Assembly (NCBI GenBank): GCA_963969395.1
Contig: OZ017800.1
Span: 10,944,479 to 11,008,478, forward strand
DNA length: 64,000 nt
Origin: Pseudoscleropodium purum
Lineage: Eukaryota; Streptophyta; Bryopsida; Hypnales; Brachytheciaceae
Direction of reading: 5' to 3'
Shown here: positions 24,151 through 38,112 of the stretch, piece by piece
Position numbering within the stretch: the stretch's first letter is position 1
Layout: every line of letters begins with the position of its first letter
Made by a program: the position numbers and the translations under genes
Notes under the pieces: model-generated
Told to the model about the DNA's origin: nothing
The model's database searches: none
Seen by the model: only the letters and a program-made list of their open reading frames with translations

Positions 24151-24972
24151 ATATTATAGACACTTGAATGAGTTAAAATTTTTGTAATTACCAATTTAAT
24201 CACAATATACTAACATTTTATCAAATTCTTAGAAATAATAAGGGCAACCATCTTTTATATCATCCAATGATGCCTTTCTACTTTTGACATGTGCCTTTTG
24301 TATATAAAGTAAGTCTTTGAAGTTGTCTTTCTTGTTTGATTTTTTCTTATCTTTCGTATAAATGTTCTAATTCAAGTTTAAGAAAATCAAACAATTAATT
24401 TAATGCCAACTTAAACCCAAATTACCTTTAAAACTTCATAGAATTAATCAAATTTATATACATCATAATTCAAATCAATACATACCTCCCAAAAATGCAA
24501 ATACATTAAAAAAACGAATTTGATTGATGATATTGTTGAAAATAAATAATTTGGATGGAATTAATTTTTATTTTAGAAAATTTAATAAAAATAATTAGAA
24601 ATATTCATTTAGTTGTGTGATACAATATAAAAGGTATAATCAGATTCAAAACTCCACATCCATTGGTGAAAATCTAGCTACAATTGGTAAAAAAATGAGG
24701 TGCATTGCTTATTTCAATTTGGGCTAAATACAATCATTAATTGTGCAAGACTTCTTTTCCAAATTTAGTCTAGTATTTTGGATCTTGTCATCTCTCAATG
24801 TTGTATCAAGTTTTGCATGAAACTTGTGGATAAATGATAGTAATTTCCATTGTATGTGTTGGTAAATAAATAAATAAAAGTTTAATGAAAGAAAGTATAA
24901 GTACAACCTACTCAATATTGCTAACAAAAACTTAAGACCTAATTTGAACAACTTTGTTAATATTTTTAGATT

Positions 24973-25108
24973 CATATTACAACCTAGGTATCCTAAATGT
25001 ACGTGATTTATATTATTTTTTAGCTCATGTATTTTTCAATCATATTACAACCTAGGTATCCTAAATGTACGTGATTTATGTTATTTTTTAGCTCATGTAT
25101 TTTTCAAT
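24973..25108. repeat. 68-base tandem duplication
   Basis: Copy 1 (24973-25040) and copy 2 (25041-25108) both begin CATATTACAACCTAGGTATC. By eye they differ at a single base (TTATATTA versus TTATGTTA). This is a very recent duplication in a region where other repeats are old. Confidence 0.95.
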
Positions 25109-28017
25109 CATATTTTCAAAATAACCCAAAAAATGTTCTTTAGCACCTCTACAAAGACCAAATTCAATCGGAGGTATTGACTGATGCAACAACTTTAGAT
25201 AGTGCTCTATTTTTTTATAAAATTATGGTAACTATTCTTTATTTGATATAATTAAAGGAAAATTTAGTTATTGATGGAGTTTTGGAAAATTGCCACCAGT
25301 CAATAGTGTTGCATGTAGAAGTTGTTTCACTCTTGTAGAGATAATCTTATATTATAATCAACATTGTGTAAAGGCATTTTCAAGTTACAAGTCAATAGAC
25401 TATGTAGTCCAAAATGTCATTTTTTAGGTTTTGAGACTTTGAAATTTTATAATTAAATGCATGTACATCATCTTAAATTGAAACTTAAGAGTCTTATAAA
25501 CTATGTAACTTATACACAAGAATCATGAATCCACAAGAATCTATCTTTGCTTGAATGTAAATTTTCCTTTCAAATGAGACTTTTTTTGACAAAAATATAG
25601 TGTAGTAGTTTTAGAAGATGCAGTCAAAAACAATCATATAATCTTTGAAACCAAAGTTTTAAATTTTTGAACCATGTTATTCCCATGTAGGTTTCATTTT
25701 TAGAGTGAACTTATAAAAAACAAATATAAATATATTTGATTAATATCATTTTGATTTTAAATTAAAAAAAACATAAGTAATTAGTATTATTTGGCTTTAA
25801 TAAGAGTTGAATTGACATAAAAAGTGATGTACAAATGTGTTGTGATATTCACATGTCATTATATATTTTACTGTTCATTGTTTTTTTACATTGTTTCAAT
25901 TTTGAGTGTTAACCTTCCAAGATAAATTTGGGTTGAATTTTTTGTAAATGGATATCAAGTTTAGATACTTTTTCCAATAAATGATATCATTAGAAGAGTT
26001 GTGTATGTTTTCAAGTTACATCAAAGTAGAGATACCTACAATAGACAACCCCCCCTATAATGATACAATAGGGTGCCCTACGATGGACAACAATTGAATG
26101 ACTTTGTTGTTGATTGAAAAAAATTTCATTTTCTCACACTTTCAAGATTGGCTCACACTTGATTAAGGTAGAAGTACTTATTTCAAATATCTTAAGCATT
26201 TTAGATTGGATGATGTAGGAAAGTCATGCGGAATTGAGTTCAATGTGCAAAAATAAGGTTGTGGAAGAATGCCACAAAAAAAAAAATTCTTCCAAAAATG
26301 AATATTTTATTGAATATAAATGTGGATTTTGCACCCAAACCCATTCAGTTTCATAGACTCATCTATTGTGGTTAGCTTTGGCACTTCTCTTTAAGCCAAG
26401 AAGGAAGAGAGATAAGTGGACAAACAGGTACAAACCAAGAATCTTTTTCAATGACCATTGCATTGAGTTGTTGTCCACAATAGGTTAGCCTATGAAGCAA
26501 TTACAGGTCCTTTGTTATTAGTACCTCTCCTTATCCTTGTCTAGATCTCTTCCAATCTTTATAAATTAACTTAGTACCAGTCCTTTGATAATCCTTCACA
26601 AGTTGAAGCAAAAGAATCCAAAGCCATTGCATTACACTTTGTACAAGTATATTAACGAAAAAATTATTTTTATTTTTCACAGATGAAATTACATGTCTTG
26701 TTTATTTCAAGGAATTTTTATTTATTTTTCCTGTGAAAACTTTTTTTTTAATTTTCGAGAAAAAGGGAAGAAAAATCAAATCAAATTAGAAATTTTCACC
26801 TTGTTTGTATATCCTTGTGAAGAAATTCCAAGTGTAATCTTTGTTATTTCTATATTACTAATTCCAAACTTGATGAAAAATTAGCAAAAATAGTGTAATC
26901 TTCATTATTTATATTCCTTGATTGGAGAAAATGTAAGATAGATCACCCAATTACTACCTAAGATTTGCAATTTGGGTATAATCTTGTAAAATGAGGTTTT
27001 TATTGCAAGTATTTTTTTGAGAAAGAATTAGGTGAGTGAATTCAAATACAAGCGGAATCATCCTAATCTGATAAGAACTCAAATTGATATAGATTTTCAA
27101 ACACATTTGGTGCAAAAACATAAAATTGTCAAGAAGTGGGGGTCATGACCATCTTAAAAGGTTTCAAGATCAATGATTGCGCCCCCCCCCCCCCCCTCCC
27201 CCCCTTCCATTAAACGAATGTTTTGAAAGCACAAGTTCAACATTTTAGGAACAACTCTTTTATTACCTACAATTGCAACTTGTTTACACAAGCATTTGTT
27301 CACAAATCTATGTGCACATCTTTCCTTCACAAAATAGAGAAGTTAGTTTAATGCCCAATGCCAAAGACTATGTGAGTTTGACTTGGTGATTTCCTTGTGT
27401 CACTCCACAATAAATTTCATTATCTACAAATTTGCAAGCACTAGTAGAAAGTTGTATTTTACAAAAAAAAAAATTTCTAACATAGTAATATATTAGTATG
27501 CATTATGTTTTGTACCCCATAATGCAATATTTGTGTGACAAAACATGGGGTATAAATATATTTGATTTTGTTATGCCCTTGCATTTCAACAGACATGCTA
27601 AATGTCAAGGCATATAAGACATGAACAAACAAAGTCTTATAAGAACACAATATGATTTTGATTAGTGTAAAGGAAATAATGTCCCCAATAGCATGCATTA
27701 GAAGCTTTCAAAAAATATAGAATAATAGAGCAAGGGAGAAGCCCAATTAACCACTCATAGTAAAAATGTAGTTGTTGTGTTTTTTAGTAGATGTTCTTCA
27801 CTATAATATACACATACGCCAAAATTTTCAGATTTTTTGAGCTGATTTTCTATATGATATGATTTGTCTTCACTTTTCTTCAAAAAGACTTTAAAAAATC
27901 AGTTTTCCATGAAAGAATATAGGAATTTTGTGAAGTAAAGGAGACTTGTAATTTCATCTTTAAAAAGTAAAAACGAATTTTTTTTCATTAACATGTAGTT
28001 ACTAAATCAAAGCTTAT

Positions 28018-30270
28018 AAGTGATGGAATTTAATCTCCAACTCCGTGATAATAGGCAAGGCGTTTCAAGTTTAATATAGAAAATACTTGACATGGGCATA
28101 TATAAAATCTTCTATTTAAAATTTATACAAGTTTGATTGTTTTTTTTTTGTGATTGGTTGACACTTAGATAGGGATAGTTGAAGCCAACATCTAGAATAG
28201 AAGATGGAAAAAAGACTCAAAAAGGGCACATCTTTGACCATTGTTATACTTGAAAGTATTGAAAACATTGCTTTACTTAGTATGATATGCCAAATTTTTT
28301 TATGGAGATCTTTTTTCAAAAAAATGCCTATCCACTTGTGCCATTTTTGTATTTATTTTCCCCCAAAAAACCCTCCAATGATGTTCAAGACATTGAAGGG
28401 ACACATCTTTTGCAATTATCTAGAAATATTTCTATGTTTTCTATAGAGATTGACAAACATACTTGTATATAAAAACACATAATTACTACATGCAATTGTA
28501 TTTTCTAAAATAGATTGTTCTATTGAACCTCTATTTCCTAATTCACTTCAAATTTTGCTTAGATTACAAGTTAATTTCGTTTTTTCACTCTAAAAAAACA
28601 TTTTGCAACCTTCCTTGAGACTTAACCCCTATTAGATATTTTGTATTTCTTTTATCCTTTAGATGACTTCATGTAAGATTTTAGGATGGAAAAAAAGATT
28701 TTTTCTAAAAGTTGCTTGAATACATTTTCAAAGAATATTATTGCAAATTCCCTCACTATGGTATTATTGACTTTTCTAAAGGAGAAGATGCTTCATCCAC
28801 AAGCCACTTTTATAATGTATTTTGACCATTTCTTGATATTTACTCTTGATGTGAATTTTAGGCCCCCAAAATGACATTTTTTTGAATTTGAAGCCAAGTA
28901 ATGAAATGAATTTGTTCAAGTTTTGTTTATATTCCAATTAGAAACTTGAATTTTTTTTTAAATCCAATGTTTTATTGCAATTTGAACTTTCAATCTATAT
29001 CCATGGTTTATAGATTTTTTAATTTTCTAATAATACAATAACTTTTCATCTACACTATGAAATACACTTGTGCTGAAAATCTCACATTTTTTTAGCATAT
29101 TTTGTATTTGATAACAATTTTCTTCACATTTTCCTTCAAAACTCACGATAATTTCAAGTTTTCACAAAATCTGTAATTTTTAGCATTTATAAAAGATGTG
29201 AGATTTCATCTCCGAAAAATAAATATAAAAAATTTCATTCATATTTAGTTGGAAAATGACAGCAACATACAAAAGGATTGTGAAGCTAGAATCCGTAGGT
29301 GTGTCATGAACCTGATCCAAATCACCCATTATTGGAGTGGAAAGCTTGAAATGGGTTATACAAAATCAGTTAAGTTAACTAGCTAACCTCTAATGGATTC
29401 TAGGGCTTTATACAAACATCGTACAAAGTCACATTAAATCATTAATATACAACTTTGTATTTAACTAAATTGTACACAGTTCATGTGGACGGCTTCCCAA
29501 ATCAAACGTGAAAAATTCAATTTTGGTAGCATAACATCTTATATAAATGTAGCATGGGCCCTTGAAATATTATTGAAGCATCCCCAAAATATAAGCTAAA
29601 AAAAAGAATCACCCTTACTTTGTATCAAGGGAGTGTGGCTATTTCATTTTTTTAAGGCATATTGACTTTTGCGATGTGTAAATTCTTTCTTTGATATTTA
29701 GACTAATATCCTTAAGATAAAATGTAAGTCTTTTAGCTTGGTTAAAAATGTTATGAACTTCTTTGCTAAAATTGACCCTCTCAAAAGATATATTCACCCT
29801 CAAAAGACCCTATTCATTCAGTCAAAATCACCACACTCTCACAAGCAACCAATGAAAGTTGAAGCATTTCATATTTCAAAGATGTTCATTTAACCTTTAA
29901 AGGACAAGCTAATCATTGTAAAAATCATCTTTTTTAGTATAGTGTGAACCATTTTCTTTAAAAAAAACCAAGAGCATTTATTGGAGGTCAATTTATTATA
30001 CAAGACCCTCCTTTTTTCACAAAAATTTAAAGAATGAATATGTGTACTTTTCTCTTACATAGAAAGATTCTTTGCCATCCTTTAGACAATAACCTTCCAT
30101 AGTGTCACTTCAAGATTTTTAAAGAATCTAGTGGCATTATTAAGTATCTTATACTTTCAACTTTGAAAATTTTATAAAATATTGTGAGAGTGTTTTACAA
30201 TTATGAAATGACATGAATTAGTTTTCTCTCAAGGAACCTAATTTTCTTATCCTAAAGGATCATCATTTGT
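28018..30270. repeat. Large direct duplication, left arm (Helitron-free)
   Basis: This starts near AGTGATGGAATTTAATC and runs to about ATCATCATTTG. It matches 34626-37146 in the same orientation with scattered substitutions and small indels, and parallels it block for block. The main difference is a 241-base insertion in the right arm, whose empty site here lies between 29567 and 29568. No tRNA primer-binding site after it or polypurine tract before the right arm was seen, so I do not call it an LTR. Confidence 0.85.
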
Positions 30271-32727
30271 CAATTTTTATGAATTTTTTCTCTAAGTCAA
30301 AGCTTCACCATGTTTTTGTAATACTCTAAAAAAGCCCAAGACCTCTTAAGCAAAAGCTTTGCCGTATTTGATAAAATCACAAGAATACTACAACAATTCC
30401 AATGAGGTCACTGGATTTTAGCCCAAAGCACATATAGACAAGTTAGAGTACATGAGTTAGTACGACACTTGTTAGGATAACACAAAACAAGTTAGTACAA
30501 CCACATTTTAGTGTGACATCCCAAAACACACATAGTAGCAACTCTGGCTCAAAATGCCAAAAAAATTCAATTAAATAGACCAACGTGTATAGAATGCCAA
30601 AATAATGGATAAAGGGGTGAATTAAGAGGAGAATGAGCATCTTTTTATACTCTTCCAAGGGCACTCACCTCTTCTCATTTCCTTGTGGTAATCTTATGAT
30701 TTGGGATTTTAATCCCCAATTATCAATTTTGAATTTCTATGCTAAACTAGTTTCTAACTTTTGAATATTAACTTCAAATCACAAACGGATTGCTTTGTTG
30801 GCTTCAAAAGGCCATTTTTAGTCCTCTAAAATTCTCCACTCCTTTTTTATGTTAAAAGTGCAACAAATCCAAGTACTGACTTAATTGTTTAAAAAGATAA
30901 AAATCCAACTTTTGGAGTTTGACTTTTTTATAAAAAGTAACTAGCTTAGGACCTTAAATAGGTGTTGATGAGTATAAAAAAGACCTAAATTTGACCCCAT
31001 TTCAATTTTTTATGCTCCCAAAATGCCAATCAAACTCCCTCATATTCTTTAATTTTGCCAGTATTTAGAGAATCTCGTCAGTTTGGGCACTTCTGGCTAT
31101 CAAAATGTTTTGAAACTTGTTAAAGCATATTATTAGTATAAAAAAATCTAGTTTAATTTTTAATGAGATTTTACCGCACCTCAAGTAATTTCCATAAATT
31201 TCTCATCATGAAATGTGGTGGTTGACCATCTAGAAGAATATCTTCTGACTATCAGAAAATGCTAGAACTTTTGGTAGAACCTCTCATACAATTCTACAAA
31301 GTATGTCCAAGCTTATGTTCTTATTCTTCACATTAAAAAAAGGAGAATCGAATCCCACTATCTCCTTTGATTTTTGGTGAATAGGAAATCTTTCATACGG
31401 AGGAAAATCTTAGCAAACCAACTTCGCCATTGAACTTCTAGCATGATTGCTATTTAAAACCACCATACTTATGTTATTGATGCCCTTCTCTAGTTCATCT
31501 TAAGTTTTCTTCACTTGCAAGCTAACAATTGGGATTACTACTATTTTGTTGATACAATGGAAAAATTGAAACCTCTCTCTAAGATTGACTTAGGGTTTGC
31601 ACATAGGTTCCTTTGAACCAATTTATCCATACTTTATCACATGCAAGGCAAGTTGAGGCAATTTCGGTGATTCACTACTCAAATACTATAATATGTACAA
31701 TTTTTGGGTTTCTACCCTATGTGGAATTTGGATCAAATTTAGAGAAAACAAGCTCATTAGAACCAAATACTATACTGGTATGTGATACACATATTTTTGC
31801 TTTACACTCTTTTTGTGTTTTTTTGTATAATAATTCAAGCTCAAAATACTAATAAACAAAAAAAAGAATAATGAGTCATAGGTGACAAACTAGACATTCT
31901 TAACATCCCAATAATTTGAACTCTCTTTAATGTGAATTTTGAATTTTTTTTGAGATTCAAAAAAAGAAAAGATATGTATATAAATATTTCCTACAAATCT
32001 CCATGTGACAATTGTAAAATCATAAAAATTGGCTTAAAATTTTTTTCCAAAAATGGAGTCTAGGTTTTTTAAAATTAAAACTTGGTGTATCTAATTGAAA
32101 TTGTGTAAGAATGTAATAATAGTTATGCATACTAAAAAATGCTAATTATATTCCACATTATGCAAAATTCTTTGAATGCTACAAATAGGTTCAATTATTT
32201 GAACAATCCAAAACTTTTTAGAAGAGCATATAAGAATCCATATGCCCATGTTGTGTGAATGAGCATTTCAATATGGATATAATAATTTGCTCTAAAAGTG
32301 CCTATGGTCTAAAGGCAATCACGATAGAGAGGTACATTTTGCTTTCTTCAATGTACCAACAATGCACATTTGAAGATATGATTGTTATTAGGGCCCCTTG
32401 TGTTTCAACTTCAAAAATTTGTAACTAATTCTATAAAAGCTCAAAAAATATGAAATAACTTGAATTAGATGCCAATTCCATATTTCTTCCTACAAAAATT
32501 TACTGAAAATTGTTTCAAGGAATTTAGCTTCCTCCAAAAGGCAATCAACTCTTAAATGGTTGCTTTAAGAGCAAACTACCTTTAATTCTTGAGGCAATTG
32601 AATAAAAAAAACTACAACAAGCAACATAGGAAGTTAATTAATACTTTAATTATGGTATTCTAAACCATTATCATTTGCAACCAAGTCCATCAATAGACTA
32701 GCCTAATTTCACCTAAAATCCCCTCTA

Positions 32728-33447
32728 AAATACTTGCATGAAGATTGCTCAAGTCGTATTTTGCACCATGACATCAAGTCTAGTAATGTATTATTGGATG
32801 CAGATTTCAATGCCTATATTGGAGACTTTGGACTTGCCCGTTTGATGGACCACCACAAATTGGAAAAGACAACTTTGGTAGTAGGCACATTTGGGTACAT
32901 AGCTCCTGAGTTGCCATACACATGTAAAGCAACAAAGGAATTAGATGTGTATAGTTTTGGCATCTTGGTATTGGAAGTAGTGTGTGGAAGGCGACCCTTG
33001 AATTTGCAAACCGTGGAACCTAAGGATCTTGTGTTGTTGTTTGCAATTTGGCATGCTTATGAAAGTGGGTCATTTTTTTGTATGGCAGACTCAAGAATGT
33101 TTAAGAAATCTCAACCACTAAGTGAGTCAAAATATTTGAATCATACCTCCACTCTAGAATCCATAGTTGCAGATATAGACTTAGAAATTGAAATGGCATT
33201 AGTTGTGAGTTTGCTTCAATTGGGACTCTTTTGTTGCCTTCCCAATCCCAAGACTCGACCTTCTATGGGAGATTTAAATAGACTATTTCAACAAATTCAA
33301 GATATAAAAAACAAATTTTTCATCACAATAGTACTAATGCCATCATTGCCATCTATCAAGCCCCCTAGACTCTATCATTTATTGGAGTCCTCACATAGCT
33401 CTGTTGTGGGTACTTCAATTGCACATTCTCATATTTCATTGGTATAA
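32728..33447 (+). pseudogene. Receptor-like kinase C-lobe fragment (L-type lectin RLK-like)
   Basis: An open frame of about 239 codons encodes only the kinase C-lobe: YLHEDCSSRILHHDIKSSN, then IGDFGLARLMD, GTFGYIAPELPYTCKATKE, VYSFGILVLEVVCGRRPLN and NPKTRPSMGDLNRLF. This pattern is typical of plant lectin-type receptor kinases. The N-lobe with the glycine loop and catalytic lysine, the transmembrane segment and the lectin domain are all missing upstream, where the sequence is AT-rich. The frame opens without an ATG at the natural position (TTG is L in YLHED). The HRD arginine is replaced (HHD), while DFG and APE remain. It lies between the arms of the large duplication. I read it as a truncated, AT-drifted relic, although the frame is still free of stops. 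Confidence 0.85.
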
Positions 33448-34625
33448 GTTTCCTTTAAATGATCTTACTAGATGAAGGTTGTAGTAATGGTGACTGGCAC
33501 CAACTAGTTTTCTTACTATGAGGACATATTTCATCGCCTTTTAATGCTAGATTTTAGCTTGATTCCAAATTCATTCGTTCAATGTACAACTTAATGTGAC
33601 ATTTCATTTGTGTGATTTTGGTTTCTTCAAGATGGTATATTGTAGCTTCTACAGTTTTCAATCTATTTGTACACAAACCTTAAAATCTTTCAAACATTCT
33701 ATGCTCTCTATTACCTATATATATGATTAAAACAACAAAATCTCAAAGATGAAATCACACATCTTCTATGTATAAGAAATTTAACATTAATAGTATATAT
33801 TGAATTGAAATTGTCTTGAATTTTCAAAGACTTTAGACCCCTCATATCTTTCTATTCAAGACTACAAATTACACATGATTTTAGAGGTGAAATTTAACTT
33901 GATTTTTTCAAATGTTCTTAGTAGACTTCATTTTGAAATAAATTGATTTACAATGCTTTAATGAAGGTCTAAAGTTCTGATGTGAACACAATTATTTCAT
34001 TTTTTCTCTTGGAGCTCCTACCTTATATACACGGTGTTTTGTATATGATGTATTGCCACAAAATTTCAAATGTATTCATATGTGATTGTAGAATGACTAC
34101 TCCATGTGCAATTGCCACTATATTTGTTTTTGCTCACATTGCCACAACTATAAAAGCCTAAATCTATATCACTTCAAAATGACTACAAAATGCCCTACTA
34201 CGTGTTAGTCCATTAGAACAACGCAAGGAATCTCTCACAATTTCTAAATGACTACATAACAACTTTTGACATGGATGTCCATGTCAAATTTTTTATAGGT
34301 CCAATGCAACTTGCCAATGACTTCTAAATGATTGGAAATGTTAGATGAGCACTAGATCACTAGATGTACTTTCCACATGGTAGGACAAGAGACATTTCCT
34401 TTAAGCCCCATTTTTTTTATCACTTGATTCATAATATTTATCATCCATTCCTACATCCAAAATAAAAATGGATGGTGATAATAAAATTGCAAGTCATAGA
34501 TAAACAACTTGTCCACAATGACTCCAAGGCCCCCAAATCATTTTGAAGTCAAATGTGTCCAAAATGACTACTATGTAGTCATTCTTTGAAGTCATTTATG
34601 TGTTCATTTTTTTTTATAGTGTATA

Positions 34626-37146
34626 GAGTGATGGAATTTAATCTCCAACTCCGTGATAATAGGCAAGGCATTTCAAATTTAATATAGAAAATACTTGACA
34701 TAGGCATATATAAAATCTTCTGTTTAAAATTTATACAAGTTTGATTGTGTCTTTTTTGTGATGATTCACACTTCGATAGGGATAGTTGAAGTCAACATCT
34801 AGAATAGAAAATGGAAAAAAGACTCAAAAAGGACACATCCTTGACCATTATTATACTTGAAAGTATTGAAAACATTGCGTTACTTAGTATGATATGTCCA
34901 ATTTTTTTTATGGAGATCTTCTTTGTAAAAAGTGCCTATCCACTTGTGCCATTTTTGTATTTGTTTTCCCCCAAAAAAACCTCCAATGATGCTCAAGACA
35001 TTGAAGGGACACATCTTTTGCAATTATCTATAAATATTTATATATTTTCCATAGAGATTGACAAACATACATGTATACAAAAACACATAACTACTACATG
35101 CAATTGTATTTTCTAAAACAAATTGTTCTAATGAACCTCTATTTCTTTCTTTACTTCAAATTTTGCTTAGATTACAACTTAATTTCATTTTTTCACTCTA
35201 GAAACCAATTTGTAGCCTTCCTTGAGACTTAACCCTTATTAGATATTGCAAATGTTTTTTTGGTCCTTTGGATGACTTCACCTAAGAATTTTGGATGGAA
35301 AAAAAGATTTTTTCATCCAATTTTTTTCTAAAAGTTGCTTGAATACATTTTCAAGGAATATTATTGCAAATTCCCTCACTATGGTATTATTAACTTTTCT
35401 AAAGAATTAAGATGCATCATCCACAAGCCACTTTTGTAGTGTATTTTGGCCATTTCTTACTATTTATACTCAATGTGAATTTTAGCCTTAAAAATGACAT
35501 TTTTGAATTTGAAGCCAACTAATGAAATGAATTTGATCAATTTTGTTTATATTCCAATTGGGAAACTTGAAAAAATCTTAAAATCCAACGTTTTATTGGA
35601 ATTTGAACTTTCAATCTATATACATGGTTTGTAGATTTTCTAATTTTCTAATGACACAATAACTTTGCTCTATACTATGATATTCTAGACTACAAAATAC
35701 ACCTATGTTAAAAACCTCGAATTGATTTAGCATATTCTGTATTTGATATAGATTTTCTTCAATTTTTCTTTGAAAACCTCACGATAATTTCAAATTTTCA
35801 CAAAATAATCTGAAATTTTTAGAATATATAGAAGATGTGAGATTTCATCTCCAAAAAATAAATATAAAAAATTTCATTTATATTTAGTTGGAAAATGACA
35901 ACAACACACAAAAGGATTGTAAAGTTGGAATTCATCTATATAACATGAACTTGACTAAAATCACCCATTATTGGAGTGGAAACCTTGAAATGGGTTAAAC
36001 AAAATCATTTAAGTTTACTAGCTAACCTCTATTGGTCCATAGGGCTTTATATAAACATCGGACAAAGTTGCATTAAATCATTAATATACAACTTTGTATT
36101 TAACTAAATTGTATACAGTTCATGTGGACCTTTACAAATCAAACATGAAAATTCAATTTTGGTAGCATAACACCCTATAAAAATGTAGCATGGGCCCTTG
36201 AAATCCTTCTATTAAGTTAGGTTGTTTATTTGTTACATTGAGATCTCCTTGACCATGCATCTCCTATTAACGTATTTGGTATTGTCCAAATGCCTTTGGC
36301 GAGGAGGGGTGCACGGGCTTGGTTTCGTGGAGTTCCAACCTAGGGTGTCAAAGTTATTGAATTTTGAAGTTTTTACGAGTTAAAAAAATGAGAAAATTAT
36401 TTTTTCTTTTCTTTTGATCTTGGCAATGGCACGGGGCACACTAGTATTATTGAAGCATCCAAAATATAGGCTAAAAAAAGATTCATCCTTACTTTGTATC
36501 TAGGAAGTGACTATCTCATTCTTTTGAAAGCACATTGGCTTCCTAGATGTGTGAATTTTTTCCTAGACACTTAGATTGATTTCTTTAAGATAAGATGCGA
36601 GTTTCTTGGCTTGGTTAAAAATATTATGAACTTTCTTGCTAAAATTGACCCTTTCAAAAGATATATTCACCTCCAAAAGACCTTATTCATTCACCCAAAA
36701 CTACCACCCACTTACAAGCCACTAATGAAAGTTGAAGCATTTCATATTTCAAAGGTGTTCATGTAACTCTTAAAAGACAAGTTGGTCATTGTGGAAATTA
36801 TCTTTTTTAGAATAGTGTGAACCATTTTACTTAAAAAAAAACTTAGAGCATTCATTGAAAGTCAATTTGTTATACAAGACCCTCTCTTTTTTACAAAAAA
36901 TTCAAAGCATAAATATGTGCACTTTTATCTTACATAGAAAGATTCTCTACCATCTTTTAAACAATAAACTTCCATGGCGTCACTTCCAAGATTTTAGGAG
37001 AGTCTAGTGACATTATTAGATATTTTATACTTTCAATTTTGAAAATTTTATAAAATATTATATGAGTGTTTTATAATTATGAAATGACATGAATTAGTTT
37101 TCTCTCAAGGAAAACTAATATTCTTACCCCAAAAAATCATCATTTG
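34626..37146. repeat. Large direct duplication, right arm (with insertion)
   Basis: Second copy of 28018-30270, about 6.6 kb downstream and in the same orientation. It is longer mainly because of the insertion at 36204-36444. Its right end is next to the gene-like island that begins at about 37.15 kb. Confidence 0.85.
36204..36444 (+). mobile_element. Helitron-like non-autonomous insertion, 241 bases
   Basis: Present in the right arm and absent from the left arm of the duplication. It begins TCCTTCTATTAAGTTAGG and ends GGCACGGGGCACACTAG, and sits precisely between A (36203) and T (36445). TC start, CTRR (CTAG) end, A|T target and no target-site duplication are the hallmarks of plant Helitrons. 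The element is richer in GC than its host sequence. I do not see a convincing 3' hairpin upstream of CTAG, and it has no Rep/helicase coding, so it would be non-autonomous and possibly degraded. Confidence 0.75.
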
Positions 37147-37149
37147 GTC

Positions 37150-38110
37150 CACCCAAGGGTAGAAACTAGGCGTTTAGGGGGCGCTTCTACCTCCGAGAAT
37201 GTAAGTTTACCCCAAGAGTGTACTCTCTCTATCAGAAGCGCGGTCACAGGATCGTCCCACGGTCATCCTCCATCACCGTGCTTCTCCTTCACGACTTCGT
37301 CTTCTTCCTCTCCCCAACCGCTTCGCTCCCCAACAGAAAATCGCCCGCACTCGACGGCCAAATCCGCCGCTGCAGATTTGGCATCCCATCTGAACAATCT
37401 ACTGTAGAGGATGTCTCTTCGGAATCCATCTCCGAGTCATTACTCTCTGACACACCTCGCTACCGGAACACAAATCAGGCCAGAAATTGCTAAAGAAAGC
37501 TCATTCCGCACCACCTCGATGCCCCACACACGGAGCAGGATTCCCCATCGCCTTTTCCAGGAATCCAGGTTTCCTTTTCTTAGCCGCATTAGCGCATGGA
37601 AAGATTACTATTCCTGAGTCCCCAAATAATTAATTAATTTTGTATTAATCCCTCGGGCCATCATCCCGCGCTCCACTTGCATCAGTGTCGCACTTGCCTT
37701 TTCCACATCACAGGAACGCTTCTTCCGACTCATCCTAGACTTCGTGGTGCTTGAATTTAGATCGTGGAATAGGTATACTCATCACAGGGAAGGCAGGTCT
37801 GACGGGAAAGAATGAGAGTAGAGTGTGTTGCCATTATTGATTGTAATGTTGAGTAAGAGCATGGTGTTGTGAAGAGAGAGTTGGCATTGTTTTGATGTGT
37901 AGGAATCCGGTCTTGGTTGAGTTGGAGAAGCCAAGAGATTTGGAGATTTGAATCCACGTTGTTTCGATGTGTAGGAGTTTTTGGAGTTTTGAATTTCGTT
38001 TTTGAGGCTATTTGATGTGTAAGAGTTTTGAAGATTTGAATTTTGATTTGAGGTTATTTTATTTGTAGGAGTTTGTGAAGTTGAGGATTGAGAGTGTTGG
38101 AGTGGCATTG
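37150..38110. other. Gene-like island, leader or unassigned; imperfect repeats
   Basis: GC is much higher than in the desert to the left. Frames on the + strand at 37144-37617 (Ser/Pro-rich) have no recognisable domain. From about 37890 to 38085 there are four imperfect repeats with the core TTTGATGTGTAGGAG and GATTTGAAT, spaced about 45-70 bases, just upstream of the small membrane-protein ORF. These may be its leader. Confidence 0.4.
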
Positions 38111-38112
38111 CG

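Larger units (their letters stand above)
23340..28010. other. AT-rich desert with simple repeats; no gene seen
   Basis: No supported ORF, RNA gene or domain. Simple sequences include (TA)n at 24111-24147 and a C run (15 C, T, 7 C) at 27182-27204. A 68-base tandem duplication at 24973-25108 is listed separately. Confidence 0.55.

Noticed and set aside
27182..27204. C-rich run as a possible structured element
   Set aside because: A plain homopolymer with one interruption; no flanking partner sequence.
28018..37146. LTR retrotransposon with ~2.4 kb LTRs
   Set aside because: No primer-binding site, polypurine tract, gag or pol. Kept only as an open possibility under findings.
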